Below the pieces are notes generated by a model that did not search any database, had not been told where the DNA came from, and was given only the letters and a program-made list of their open reading frames with translations. From an uncultured Gammaproteobacteria bacterium (lineage in GTDB: Bacteria; Pseudomonadota; Gammaproteobacteria; Pseudomonadales; Pseudohongiellaceae): a stretch of DNA of 46,454 bases. Within the stretch, counting starts at the first letter, position 1. Every line of letters begins with the position of its first letter. This document shows, in pieces, positions 7,765 to 17,200 of this stretch. The stretch covers positions 1 through 46,454 of the forward strand of contig CAJXPR010000018.1 in the NCBI GenBank assembly GCA_913058135.1. Direction: 5' to 3'. Made by a program: the position numbers and the translations under genes.

Positions 7765-8655
7765 ATGTATCCTTTATCCTATATCGAACCGGTCTTTCGT
7801 CCACCCAGTGAGTGGAAATCCCTGATCCTGCAAGTCACCAATGGTTGTTCGTGGAACAACTGCAGCTTTTGTGACATGTACACGGCAGAACAGAAACGCT
7901 TCGCACCAACACCGCTGGCGCAGCTGGAAACACAGTTAAAAGGCATCGTCGAGGCTGGTTATCCGGTTTATCGGGTGTTTCTGGCCGATGGTGATGCCAT
8001 GACTCTGTCGGTACGCCGCCTGCATGAGATCATGGATCTGCTGAATCGCTGGCTGCCGCACAAACCCCGTGTCAGCGCCTATTGCCTGCCACGCAATCTG
8101 AAAAACAAAAGTGTTGCCGATCTGCGTGAACTGCGCGAAAAAGGCCTGAGCCTGATGTATGTAGGCTGTGAAACCGGCGATAACGAACTGCTGTCACTGA
8201 TCGAAAAAGGTGAAAGTTTTGACAGCTCTTTGTCCGCTCTGGAAAAAATGAAAGCGGCCGGTGTTAAAAGTTCAGTGATGGTACTGAACGGGCTGGGTGG
8301 ACCTGAGCTCAGCGAACGACACGCCCTCGAAAGTGCGCGCCTGATGAATGCGGCGCAGCCCGAATACCTGTCAACACTGGTGGTCGATTTTCCTCGCGGC
8401 AGTGAGCGTTTTGAGAAGAATTTTAACGGCCGCTGGCGCCAGCTCAACAAGACCGAACTGTTTCGTGAAATGGAAGTTCTGCTGGAACACCTGGAACTCG
8501 ACAACACCATTTTCCGCAGCGATCACGCATCGAATTATCTGGTGCTGAAAGGCGTGCTTGGCAAAGACAAGGCGCGGATGCTGGACACGGTACGTACAGC
8601 CATTCATCAGCCCGGACGCATCGCCCTGCGGGAAGAGTGGCAGCGCGGGCTGTAA
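7765..8655 (+). CDS. Radical SAM protein of the Elp3/MiaB/NifB-like superfamily
   Basis: 296 residues from ATG 7765 (MYPLSYIEPVFRPPSEW). The iron-sulfur motif is CSWNNCSFC, a CX4CX2C spacing rather than the textbook CX3CX2C; this spacing occurs in some radical SAM subfamilies. Further features are FLADGDAMTL (SAM-binding strand), YVGCETGDNELL (the GxE-like motif) and SSVMVLNGLGG. The reaction is unknown; oxygen-sensitive SAM cleavage in the cytoplasm is expected. The longer frame back to 7642 overlaps the divergent permease gene and is rejected. It appears monocistronic. Confidence 0.88.
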   Translation: MYPLSYIEPVFRPPSEWKSLILQVTNGCSWNNCSFCDMYTAEQKRFAPTPLAQLETQLKGIVEAGYPVYRVFLADGDAMTLSVRRLHEIMDLLNRWLPHKPRVSAYCLPRNLKNKSVADLRELREKGLSLMYVGCETGDNELLSLIEKGESFDSSLSALEKMKAAGVKSSVMVLNGLGGPELSERHALESARLMNAAQPEYLSTLVVDFPRGSERFEKNFNGRWRQLNKTELFREMEVLLEHLELDNTIFRSDHASNYLVLKGVLGKDKARMLDTVRTAIHQPGRIALREEWQRGL

Positions 8656-8690
8656 GCCGGCACTGCCGTTGCGCCATGCCCGAAAATACC

Positions 8691-9797
8691 TCAGTACAAA
8701 ATCACACTACGAATTGACTTGCCCTCGTGCATCAGATCAAACGCGTCATTGATGCGCTCCAGCGGCATGGTGTGGGTAATCAGATCATCGATATTGAGTT
8801 TGCCTTCCATATACCAGTCAACAATGGTTGGTACGTCCGTGCGGCCCCTGGCACCACCGAATGCACTGCCCCGCCACACGCGCCCGGTAACCAGCTGAAA
8901 GGGCCGTGTAGAGATTTCCTGACCGGCGCCGGCGACACCAATAATGATCGATTCACCCCAGCCTTTATGGCAGGCTTCCAGCGCCTGGCGCATGGTGTTC
9001 ACATTCCCGATACATTCAAAGGTATAGTCGGCGCCGCCTTTGGTGGTCTCGACAATGGCTTCCACCACGTCATGAACTTCCCTGGGGTTGATAAAATCGG
9101 TCATGCCAAACTTGCGTGCCAGCTCGACCTTGGCGGGATTGATATCAACACCAACAATCTGCCGGGCGCCAACCATACGCGCCGCCTGTATCACATTAAG
9201 ACCAATGCCGCCCAGTCCGAAAACCACCACCCGTGAGCCGGGTTCCACTTTGGCATCAAACACCACAGCACCAACACCGGTGGTGACACCACAACCGATG
9301 TAACAGACTTTGTCCACCGGTGCATCGCTGCGGATTTTTGCCACGGCAATTTCCGGCAGAACAGTATAGTTGGAGAACGTGGAACAGCCCATGTAATGCA
9401 TCAGCGGCTTGCCGTCCAGCGAGAAACGACTGCTGCCATCAGGCATCACACCCTTGCCCTGTGTGCTGCGGATGGCCTGACACAGATTGGTTTTCGGGTG
9501 CAGACAGTATTCGCATTCCCGGCATTCCGGGGTATACAGCGGGATCACGGTATCACCCACGGCGACCGACTTGACGCCCGCGCCCACTTCAACGACCACG
9601 CCGGCGCCTTCATGGCCCAGGATGGTCGGAAAGGCACCCTCCGGGTCATCGCCGGACAGCGTGAAGGCATCGGTATGGCAAACTCCGGTAGCTTTTAGTT
9701 CTATCAGTACCTCACCCGCTTTCGGGCCTTCCAGATCGACCTCCATGACTTCCAGTGGTTGTCCGGCAGCAAAGGCAACGGCGGCTCTCGTTTTCAT
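8691..9797 (-). CDS. frmA: S-(hydroxymethyl)glutathione dehydrogenase (class III alcohol dehydrogenase)
   Basis: Oxidises the formaldehyde-glutathione adduct to S-formylglutathione with NAD+. 368 residues, standard length. Catalytic zinc motifs [12 protein letters not shown] and GHEGAGVV, the structural-zinc loop with four Cys ([15 protein letters not shown]), the Rossmann motif GLGGIG and [10 protein letters not shown] are all present. frmB starts upstream on the same strand with a 38-base gap, giving a two-gene detoxification operon. No frmR-type regulator is adjacent. Confidence 0.96.
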   Translation of the reverse strand: MKTRAAVAFAAGQPLEVMEVDLEGPKAGEVLIELKATGVCHTDAFTLSGDDPEGAFPTILGHEGAGVVVEVGAGVKSVAVGDTVIPLYTPECRECEYCLHPKTNLCQAIRSTQGKGVMPDGSSRFSLDGKPLMHYMGCSTFSNYTVLPEIAVAKIRSDAPVDKVCYIGCGVTTGVGAVVFDAKVEPGSRVVVFGLGGIGLNVIQAARMVGARQIVGVDINPAKVELARKFGMTDFINPREVHDVVEAIVETTKGGADYTFECIGNVNTMRQALEACHKGWGESIIIGVAGAGQEISTRPFQLVTGRVWRGSAFGGARGRTDVPTIVDWYMEGKLNIDDLITHTMPLERINDAFDLMHEGKSIRSVILY

Positions 9798-9835
9798 CAG
9801 ATCAGTCCTCTGTTCGGTGTAATTTGTTGCCGCGT

Positions 9836-10666
9836 TCAGGCCAACAGGTGTTTCGCGTGGAAACGCAAATGTTCTTCAATAAACGACGCAATAAAGTAGT
9901 AACTGTGGTCGTACCCTTCCTGGTAGCGGATAAGGGCATTCGCCTGATCCCGGATGACCTCCGCCAGGTTTTCTGTCAACAGCTGCTCGGCCAGAAACTC
10001 GTCGGCAGTGCCCTGATCGACCAGCAGCGGCAGTGACAGGCCGTGCTCACGAATCAGCTCTACACTGTCGAACTGTGCCCACTCACTGCGATCATCGCCC
10101 AGATACCCGGTCAGGGCCTTTTGTCCCCAACTGCAGGCCATGGGATTGACGATAGGAGCAAATGCCGACACGGAACAGTAATGTGACGGCCTTTTTGCAG
10201 CCATAATCAGCGCACCGTGTCCGCCCATGGAGTGCCCGCTGATCGCCTTTTTATCGGACACCGGAAAATGTGCCTGCACGAAATGCGGCAGCTCCTGGGT
10301 AATGTAGTCATACATGCGGAAATGCGCCTTCCACGGCGCCTGCGTGGCATTGACGTAGAAGCCGGCACCCTGCCCCATGTCATAACTGTCGGCATCCGGC
10401 ACGGCGGCGCCACGCGGGCTGGTGTCGGCAATCACCAGGGCAATGCCCAGTTCCGCCGCAATGCGCTGTGCTCCGGCCTTGGTGCTGAAATTCTCGTCGG
10501 TGCAGGTCAGGCCCGATAACCAGTACACTGCGGGGACTTTGGCTGGCGCGGACATCCCCCGGGGCAGATACAGGGAAAAACGCATAATGCATTGCAAGGT
10601 TTCGGAAGGGTGTTCAATGCGAATCTGCTCTCCATCGAACAGTCGCTGATTGCTGATGACTTTCAT
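9836..10666 (-). CDS. frmB: S-formylglutathione hydrolase
   Basis: Serine esterase that splits S-formylglutathione to formate and glutathione, the step after FrmA. 276 residues, usual length. The nucleophile elbow GHSMGGHGA has Ser146; likely Asp and His partners lie in DQGTADEFL and EGYDHSYYF. The N-terminal [16 protein letters not shown] is diagnostic of the family. It is the first gene of the frmB-frmA pair; the promoter would lie in 10667-10858, shared with the divergent tlpA-like gene. Confidence 0.95.
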   Translation of the reverse strand: MKVISNQRLFDGEQIRIEHPSETLQCIMRFSLYLPRGMSAPAKVPAVYWLSGLTCTDENFSTKAGAQRIAAELGIALVIADTSPRGAAVPDADSYDMGQGAGFYVNATQAPWKAHFRMYDYITQELPHFVQAHFPVSDKKAISGHSMGGHGALIMAAKRPSHYCSVSAFAPIVNPMACSWGQKALTGYLGDDRSEWAQFDSVELIREHGLSLPLLVDQGTADEFLAEQLLTENLAEVIRDQANALIRYQEGYDHSYYFIASFIEEHLRFHAKHLLA

Positions 10667-10788
10667 GGCGTGTCCTGCTGTTTGTCTACATCAAACCGTG
10701 ACGATAAACCACCACGCCGGAAAAAACCAATGCAATTGGCCCGGCCAGGCCACCGCCACTGGCAAGCGCAGCGCGCGGCGAACAGGGA

Positions 10789-10797
10789 TGCTATAAT
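10789..10797 (+). promoter_or_regulatory. Extended -10 promoter of the tlpA-like gene
   Basis: TGC-TATAAT, a consensus -10 with an upstream TG, lies 61 bases before the GTG start at 10859. No clear -35 hexamer is visible. Confidence 0.5.
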
Positions 10798-10858
10798 ACC
10801 GGGTTCTTGTTGCCCCAAAAACCCTATGTGACCGGCAGCCACGCCGTGAGGTAGTACA

Positions 10859-11659
10859 GTGATCACCAGTGTTGGTCCCTTTGCCCTGTCTGCAGAACGA
10901 CTGCTGATACTCGCCGGTGTCGCAGTCGCTTTGCTGATCGGCTGGCTGCTGAGTCGCCATCGGGGGCAGCAGCCGGCGCCGGTCATAATCAGCATGTCAG
11001 TGGTGGGATTTGTCAGCGCCCGGCTGACCTTTGTACTGCTTTACCTGAATGACTATCTGATAGATCCGCTCAGCATCATTGATGTGCGCGATGGTGGCTT
11101 CCATTTTGCTGCCGGCGTCGTCACTGCCGCGCTGTTCGGCCTCCTTCGCGCCTGGCAGCAGCCCGGGCTGCGCCGGACTCTGGCATTGGCGGTGGGCTGC
11201 GGCGCAGTGGCCTGGGCGCTTGGCGGGCTGGGCATCGCCCGACTCCAGCAACCTCTCCCATCGCTGCCACCTATCGCACTGACAACCCTGACCGGTGACA
11301 CGCTCAACCTGCGGTCGTTCAACGACAAGCCCATGGTGGTTAATCTGTGGGCCACCTGGTGTCTGCCCTGCCGGCGGGAAATGCCGGTACTGGAGGCTGC
11401 CCAGCAACGGGACACGTGGGTAAACTATCTGTTTATCAATCAGGCTGAATCGACAGAGCAGATTGCCGACTACCTGGCCGACGAAGGATTGACGCTGGAC
11501 AATGTCCTGCTGGATGCCTCGGCGGTTTCCGGTCGCCTGCTGGACACCCGCGGTCTGCCCAGCACGTATTTCTTTGACACCGACGGCAATATGACAGACG
11601 CCCATGTCGGCGAACTGTCCCGTGCGACACTCAACCAGCAACTGCGCAAGCTGCGATAG
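10859..11659 (+). CDS. Membrane-anchored TlpA-like thiol:disulfide protein with multi-helix N-terminus
   Basis: 266 residues. Residues 1-125 hold about four hydrophobic segments; the pattern SxRLTFVLLYLNDYLIDPLSIIDVRDGG resembles part of prolipoprotein diacylglyceryl transferase. Residues 132-266 are a thioredoxin-fold domain with active-site WCLPC (Cys168, Cys171) and the cis-Pro loop GLPSTYFF. The catalytic domain should face the periplasm and reduce or isomerise protein disulfides, perhaps in cytochrome c maturation; partners are not visible. GTG start with GTGAGG upstream. Confidence 0.85.
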   Translation: MITSVGPFALSAERLLILAGVAVALLIGWLLSRHRGQQPAPVIISMSVVGFVSARLTFVLLYLNDYLIDPLSIIDVRDGGFHFAAGVVTAALFGLLRAWQQPGLRRTLALAVGCGAVAWALGGLGIARLQQPLPSLPPIALTTLTGDTLNLRSFNDKPMVVNLWATWCLPCRREMPVLEAAQQRDTWVNYLFINQAESTEQIADYLADEGLTLDNVLLDASAVSGRLLDTRGLPSTYFFDTDGNMTDAHVGELSRATLNQQLRKLR

Positions 11660-11747
11660 GGCCGCAGGCACGCTGGCAAAAGCCAGGCCTCATGTTAGAA
11701 TCCCAGGCCAAGTCAAACAGCTGACAATGATCAGGAGCGGGACCCGA

Positions 11748-12329
11748 ATGCGAGACAAACAGGCCTCTTTCACCAGCTTCGAAACCAGTACTGAAGAGGA
11801 CTGGCAGATTATCGGCGGCGCCTTCAGGACGTTTGCCCGCGACCTGCCGGCCCGGGTTATCAAGCACCTGCGCCTGCTGGAAGGGGATTGCGGTGGCTTC
11901 CCGGTTGACCGGCTGGAGCACTGCCTGCAGACAGCCACTCGAGCCTGGGAGGCAGGTGAAGACGAGGAATATGTCGTGGTTGCCCTGCTGCACGATATCG
12001 GCGATACCCTGGGCACTTATGATCATGGCGAAATCGCCGCCGCCATCCTCAAGCCTTTTGTCTCTGAAGCGAACCACTGGTTGCTGCGCCACCACCAGAT
12101 TTTTCAGGGTTATGACTACTTTCACCACCTGGGTGGTGATCGCAACATGCGTGAAAAATACCGGGATTCTCCGCACTTTGAGTACACCCGGCATTTTTGT
12201 GAAGTTTACGATGGCAAAGCCTTCGACCCGGCCTATGAGTCCAAACCTCTGGCTTTCTTTGTACCCATGGTAGAAAGGGTCATGGCCCGACCCCGCAAAA
12301 CCATCTTTAATGGCCTCAAAGATGCCTGA
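11748..12329 (+). CDS. HD-domain metal-dependent protein (PhnZ/inositol oxygenase-like family)
   Basis: 193 residues from ATG 11748, with AGGAG 11 bases upstream; ATG 11727 is an alternative. The HD-type ligands are His58 (DRLEHCLQ), His82-Asp83 (LLHDIGD), a His near 110-116 (NHWLLRHHQIF) and an Asp near 155. This pattern fits mixed-valent di-iron oxygenases such as PhnZ as well as phosphohydrolases, so the reaction is open. The conserved tail FFVPMVERVMARP is also typical of the group. No phosphonate genes are adjacent. Confidence 0.8.
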   Translation: MRDKQASFTSFETSTEEDWQIIGGAFRTFARDLPARVIKHLRLLEGDCGGFPVDRLEHCLQTATRAWEAGEDEEYVVVALLHDIGDTLGTYDHGEIAAAILKPFVSEANHWLLRHHQIFQGYDYFHHLGGDRNMREKYRDSPHFEYTRHFCEVYDGKAFDPAYESKPLAFFVPMVERVMARPRKTIFNGLKDA

Positions 12330-12362
12330 GTTCCTGAGATGACGGGCCCTGACGGTGTGTGA

Positions 12363-12566
12363 CTAGCGCCTGCCGAGCGTGTAATACGCGCCGGCGACCA
12401 GGGCAATGGCACCGCCGATCAGAAACCACATGGTCTCATCAGTGAAGCGCCCGGTCATGGCTTCGGTCAGCTGATCCCCGACCGACTGGGTGGATTGCCA
12501 CCCGAAAAACAGCAATATCGCGCCTACCACCAGCAGAATCAATCCTAACAGCTGTTTGCTTGGCAT
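12363..12566 (-). CDS. DUF3185 small membrane protein
   Basis: 67 residues with two transmembrane helices (LGLILLVVGAILLFFGW; MWFLIGGAIALVAGAYYTLG) joined by a polar loop. This matches the DUF3185 family, whose function is unknown; members are common stress-associated inner-membrane proteins in proteobacteria. AGGAG precedes the ATG. It is convergent with the HD-domain gene (33-base gap). Confidence 0.82.
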   Translation of the reverse strand: MPSKQLLGLILLVVGAILLFFGWQSTQSVGDQLTEAMTGRFTDETMWFLIGGAIALVAGAYYTLGRR

Positions 12567-12879
12567 AACCTGACTCCTGTTCAGTTATTGTTTCCAGTTT
12601 TTACGTTGATATTGCCATCGACACTGATACTAGCACAGACATGCCAGCCAACCGCGTCAACACCGTCACAGTACAGCACTGCAGACGGCAATGTCACTTG
12701 ACTATTGTCTGTCGAGGGTAGTTAATGGATACTTGGCAGCGTAGTACGCATCCATGGCGTGTCGAGCACATGATGCATACGAGAAACTGTGTGTAATCAG
12801 CGCCTCGCCGGGATGGCCGAGCCAACACCAGCTCTTATTCAAGAGGCTGACCATGACCAACAAAAAAGGATGTCCCCCC
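12567..12879 (+). other. 313-base non-coding gap upstream of the PA2779-like gene
   Basis: I see no convincing gene here. It must hold the divergent promoters of the DUF3185 gene and the PA2779-like gene. TTGACT near 12698, followed by a weak TAGTTA, is the only promoter-like string for the rightward gene. An in-frame ATG at 12853 would extend the PA2779-like protein by nine residues. Confidence 0.5.
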
Positions 12880-13260
12880 ATGATAAATACCCTGAAAAAG
12901 CCTGTAATGTTCACAATGATGGCTGCGTTTCTTGCCGGTAGCATTTCTGCACCAGCGGCTGCCGACATGGTCGACAACAAGCAACTGGCAATGCAGTCAG
13001 AGCTGCAGATGCAACGGGACAGCGTCCTGAACCTGATGGCGCGTGACGATGTGCAGAGCACAATGATGGCCTATGGTATCAGTGCCTCGGACATTGAAAA
13101 CCGTATCAACAACCTGACAGAAGCAGAACTGCTGCAGATCCAGGGTCAACTGGACCAGTTGCCGGCCGGCGAAGGCGCACTGGGTGCAGTGCTGACCATT
13201 CTGTTGATCTTCATCCTGCTTGATCTTGCCGGTGTCACCGACATTTTCCCGGGCATCTGA
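12880..13260 (+). CDS. PA2779-family exported/membrane protein
   Basis: 126 residues, start chosen at ATG 12880 with AAGGA upstream. A signal peptide (MINTLKKPVMFTMMAAFLAG to about APAAA) is followed by a helical polar region (residues ~30-95) and a C-terminal hydrophobic helix (GAVLTILLIFILLDLAGVTD). This layout and the D-I-F-P-G-I end match the PA2779 family of unknown function. It is followed 33 bases later by a PA2778-family cysteine peptidase, its regular partner. A glycine-rich stretch AGEGALG before the C-terminal helix could be a cleavage site; that is speculation. Confidence 0.85.
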   Translation: MINTLKKPVMFTMMAAFLAGSISAPAAADMVDNKQLAMQSELQMQRDSVLNLMARDDVQSTMMAYGISASDIENRINNLTEAELLQIQGQLDQLPAGEGALGAVLTILLIFILLDLAGVTDIFPGI

Positions 13261-13293
13261 GCCGCCGGGTACGGAAGGTAGCAAAAAAACTGC

Positions 13294-14250
13294 ATGAAAC
13301 AGCTGTTATTGAGTCTGTTCATTCCGATAGTGCTGGCGTCCTGTGTCTCACCGCCGCAATCAGCGGCGTTGTTGAACGAGACGCCCGCACAGTTCCAGGA
13401 TGCAGTGCTGGTGCCTGATGTACCCTTTTTTCCGCAGGAAGACTATCAGTGCGGCCCGGCTGCACTGGCAACTGTGCTGGGTGCCAGCCAGCTGCAGGTA
13501 AATCCCGAAGAACTGGTGCCACTGGTCTACGTACCCGGGCGCCAGGGCTCTTTCCAGATTGAAATGGTGGCCGCCGCCCGCAGTTACGGGCGGCTGGCCT
13601 ACCAACTGCCCCCCACCCTGAAGGCCATGTTCAGCGAGGTCAGTCGCGGTCACCCGGTGCTGGTCATGCAGAATCTGGGGCTGGACTGGTATCCGCAGTG
13701 GCATTTTGCCGTGGTCAAAGGCTTTGACCTGCAAGAGGGTCATATCATCCTGAATTCTGCACTCACTGAAAACTACCGGCTTTCCCTGACGACCTTTGAA
13801 CGTACCTGGGCACGCGCCGATCATTGGGCAGTGCTGGTCGTAGAACCTGGCATCATGCCCCTGAGCGCCGAACCTGAACGTTACTTCAGTGCGGTTGTCG
13901 CACTTGAGGGCAATAATTCCCCCGCTCAGGTCAGCCCCGCCTACCTGAGCGGCCTGGCCCGCTGGCCCGACAACAGCAGTTTGCTGATGGGGTTTGGTAA
14001 CCTGCTGTACGGTCAGGGTGATTTTGATGGCGCAGCCGAACATTATCAGCGCACCATTGATGCCCATCCAGACTATGCACCGGCCTACAACAATCTGGCA
14101 CAAATACATCTGCAGCAAAATGAACTTCAGCAGGCACTGACGCTGGCCGAGAAAGCCGTTGAGCTGGGCGGCGACTTCAGTGACAATTATGCACAAACCC
14201 GCGAACGTGTGCAGTCTGCGCTTGCTGACCGTGACGCCGCATCACGCTGA
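13294..14250 (+). CDS. PA2778-family C39-like cysteine peptidase lipoprotein with TPR
   Basis: 318 residues. The N-terminus is a lipoprotein signal with lipobox LASC (Cys17). The C39-like domain (about 40-190) has oxyanion Gln and nucleophile Cys in EDYQCGPAALATVL, His in WHFAVVKGFD, and Asn in place of the usual Asp in HIILNSA. Two TPR-like helices follow at about 225-300 (LYGQGDFDGAAEHYQRTIDA; APAYNNLAQIHLQQNELQQA). It should be membrane-anchored and extracytoplasmic. Pairing with the upstream PA2779-like protein suggests an enzyme-substrate or complex relationship. Confidence 0.88.
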   Translation: MKQLLLSLFIPIVLASCVSPPQSAALLNETPAQFQDAVLVPDVPFFPQEDYQCGPAALATVLGASQLQVNPEELVPLVYVPGRQGSFQIEMVAAARSYGRLAYQLPPTLKAMFSEVSRGHPVLVMQNLGLDWYPQWHFAVVKGFDLQEGHIILNSALTENYRLSLTTFERTWARADHWAVLVVEPGIMPLSAEPERYFSAVVALEGNNSPAQVSPAYLSGLARWPDNSSLLMGFGNLLYGQGDFDGAAEHYQRTIDAHPDYAPAYNNLAQIHLQQNELQQALTLAEKAVELGGDFSDNYAQTRERVQSALADRDAASR

Positions 14251-14274
14251 GCAAGCGCGCAGACTGAAACGCCT

Positions 14275-17200
14275 ATGACCAAAAAGCAACACAACACTGT
14301 GATCGAATCCATCATTGTTCGTGGCGCGCGCCAGAACAACCTGAAAAACCTGACCCTTGAACTGCCTGTCAACCAGCTCATTGTGATCACGGGCGTCAGC
14401 GGCTCAGGCAAATCGACTCTGGCATTTGATACCATTTACGCCGAAGGGCAGCGTCGTTATGTGGAAACTTTTTCTGCCTACGCCCGCCAGTTCCTCGACC
14501 GCATGGACAAGCCGGCGGTTGACAGTATTGAGGGTATCCCCCCGGCCATCGCCATTGACCAGACCAACCCGGTAAGAACGTCGCGCTCGACGGTTGGCAC
14601 CATGACCGAGCTCAATGATTATCTGAAGCTGGTTTATGCACGCCTGTCGCACCTTTACTGCCCCGGCTGTCAGCAACCGGTCAGGCGTGACACCACACAA
14701 AGCATTATCGACGATCTGTATGGGGCGGTGGCGACCGATACCCGCCTGCATATCTGCCTGCCTGTGACAGTGCCCCATAACTTCAGCGATGAAGAAGTCA
14801 TGCAATGGCTGACGCAACAGGGCTATACCCGCATACAAAACACTACAGACAACCAGGTGCATGCCGTTCAGGACCGTCTGCGACTGACCCCGGAGAACCG
14901 GGAAAGGCTTGCCGAAGCGATTGAAACGGCGCTGCATCATGGCAACGGCCATGTCGTCATTTATGCAGCACCGGAAACCGCCACTGAACAGGTACTGCGT
15001 TACTCGAGCCGCCTGCACTGCGCCGATTGCAACTGCGAGTTCAGTGACCCCACGCCAAGCCTGTTCTCATTCAACTCCCCAGTGGGTGCCTGCGAAAGCT
15101 GTAAAGGCTTCGGCCGTATTATTGGCGTAGATTTTGATCTGGTCGTTCCGGATCAAAGCAAATCCCTAAGCGAAGGCGCCGTCAAACCCTGGCAAAGCCC
15201 CAGCTATCGCGAGTGTCAGTTGGACATGACAAAGGCCGCCCGCAAGCGTGGCATCCCGCTGGACGTGCCCTGGCGCGACCTCAGCAGCGAACAGCAGCAA
15301 TGGGTACTGGAAGGCGAAGGCGACTGGGACGACGGTGTCTGGTATGGCGTGCGCAGATTCTTCAACTGGCTGGAAGGCCGTGCCTACAAGATGCATATCC
15401 GCGTGTTGCTGTCACGTTACCGGGCCTACACCGAATGCACTGCCTGCCAGGGTGCCAGACTGAAACCGGAAGCCTTGTGGTGGAAACTGGCAGCAGCGAC
15501 TGGCCGTGGGAAAAACCGGTCCAACCATCCACTGGCCATCCATGAGTTGATGCAATTGCCTTTGGCCCAGTGCGCGGAGTTTTTTGCTCAACTTGCCCTG
15601 CCCGCAAATCTGGACAAGGCCACCGATCTGTTGATGGGAGAAATCCGCTCCCGCCTGGGCTATCTGCTTGATGTCGGCCTGGGTTATCTGACGCTCGACC
15701 GGCAGTCAAGAACCCTGAGCGGTGGCGAGGTACAGCGCATCAATCTGACCACGGCGCTGGGCACATCCCTGGTCAATACCCTGTTTGTGCTGGACGAACC
15801 CAGCATCGGGCTGCACACCCGGGACATGCAGCGCATGGTCAACATCCTGCACCGGCTGCGCGATGCGGGCAACTCCCTGATTGTAGTTGAGCACGACCCG
15901 CAGGTGATGCTTGCCGCCGACCTGATCATCGACATTGGTCCGGGCCCGGGCAAACGTGGCGGCGAAGTGCGTTTTATGGGCACACCCGCCCAGCTATTGC
16001 GAGACAGGAACTCCCTTACCGGCCAGTATCTGCGTGGTGAACGGAACGTCGAGGACCTGGTCACCATCAACGCCGCCGATGAGTCTCCGGTTTCACGACA
16101 TATCGTCATCAAAGGTGCCAGTGAACACAATTTGAAGGGCATTGACGTCACAATACCGCTGGGTGGGCTGTGCTGCCTGACCGGCGTCAGCGGCTCGGGC
16201 AAATCCACCCTGATGCGGGACATCCTGTACCGCGGTCTGTGCCGCGATTTCGGCATCACCACAGAGGCACCCGGTGACCATCAGTCCATCAGCGGCCACC
16301 AACATCTGGAGACGGTGGTGCTGGTCGATCAGAGCCCTCTGGGCAAAACCACCCGCTCCATACCGGCCACCTATGTCGGCGCATTTGATGTCATCCGCAA
16401 ACGTTTTGTAAGCCAGCCTTTGGCAAAGGAACGCGCCTACACGCCGGGCATTTTCAGTTTCAATTCGGGCAATGGCCGTTGCCCGGTGTGTGCGGGCAAC
16501 GGCTTTGAGCATGTTGAGATGCAGTTCCTCAGCGACATTTATCTGCGCTGTAGCGAATGCAACGGACGCCGTTATCGGCGTGAAATCCTGGATGTCACGC
16601 TGCTGGATCCACGTGATGACAGCCGTGCGCTGTCTATCGCTGACGTGCTTGAACTCACGGTCAGCGAGGCCATGGAATTTTTTGCTGACGACAGCGACGT
16701 CCTGGGCTGTCTGCAACCGCTGGTAGATGTCGGCCTGCACTATCTGCAGCTGGGCCAGGCAGTGCCCACCCTCAGCGGCGGGGAGTCACAGCGGTTAAAA
16801 CTGGCCGGGCACCTGGCGGAGGTTTCCCGCCAGCGCGGTAAGGGCAAACGTGCGGCAAAAAAAGGCATTCTGTTTCTGTTTGACGAACCCACCACCGGCC
16901 TGCATTTCCATGACATCAGCGTGCTGCTGGCGGCCTTCCACAAACTGATTGATGCGGGCCACTCATTGCTGGTCATCGAACACAATCTGGATATCATTCG
17001 CAGCGCAGACTGGATAATCGATATCGGCCCTGAAGGCGGAGATGGCGGTGGACAGCTGGTGGCTGAGGGACGCCCTGCCGAGTTTCTGGCTGGACGGCCC
17101 GGACATACGGCCGCCGCACTGGTGCAGTACCAACAGGAACGACAGCAAAGCCGTCAGCAGGCCGGCAAAGGGCTTACGCAAACCGGGCTGCACAAACGCA

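Noticed and set aside
11604-11747. Longer N-terminus for the HD-domain protein
   Set aside because: It overlaps the thioredoxin gene; the ribosome site supports ATG 11748.
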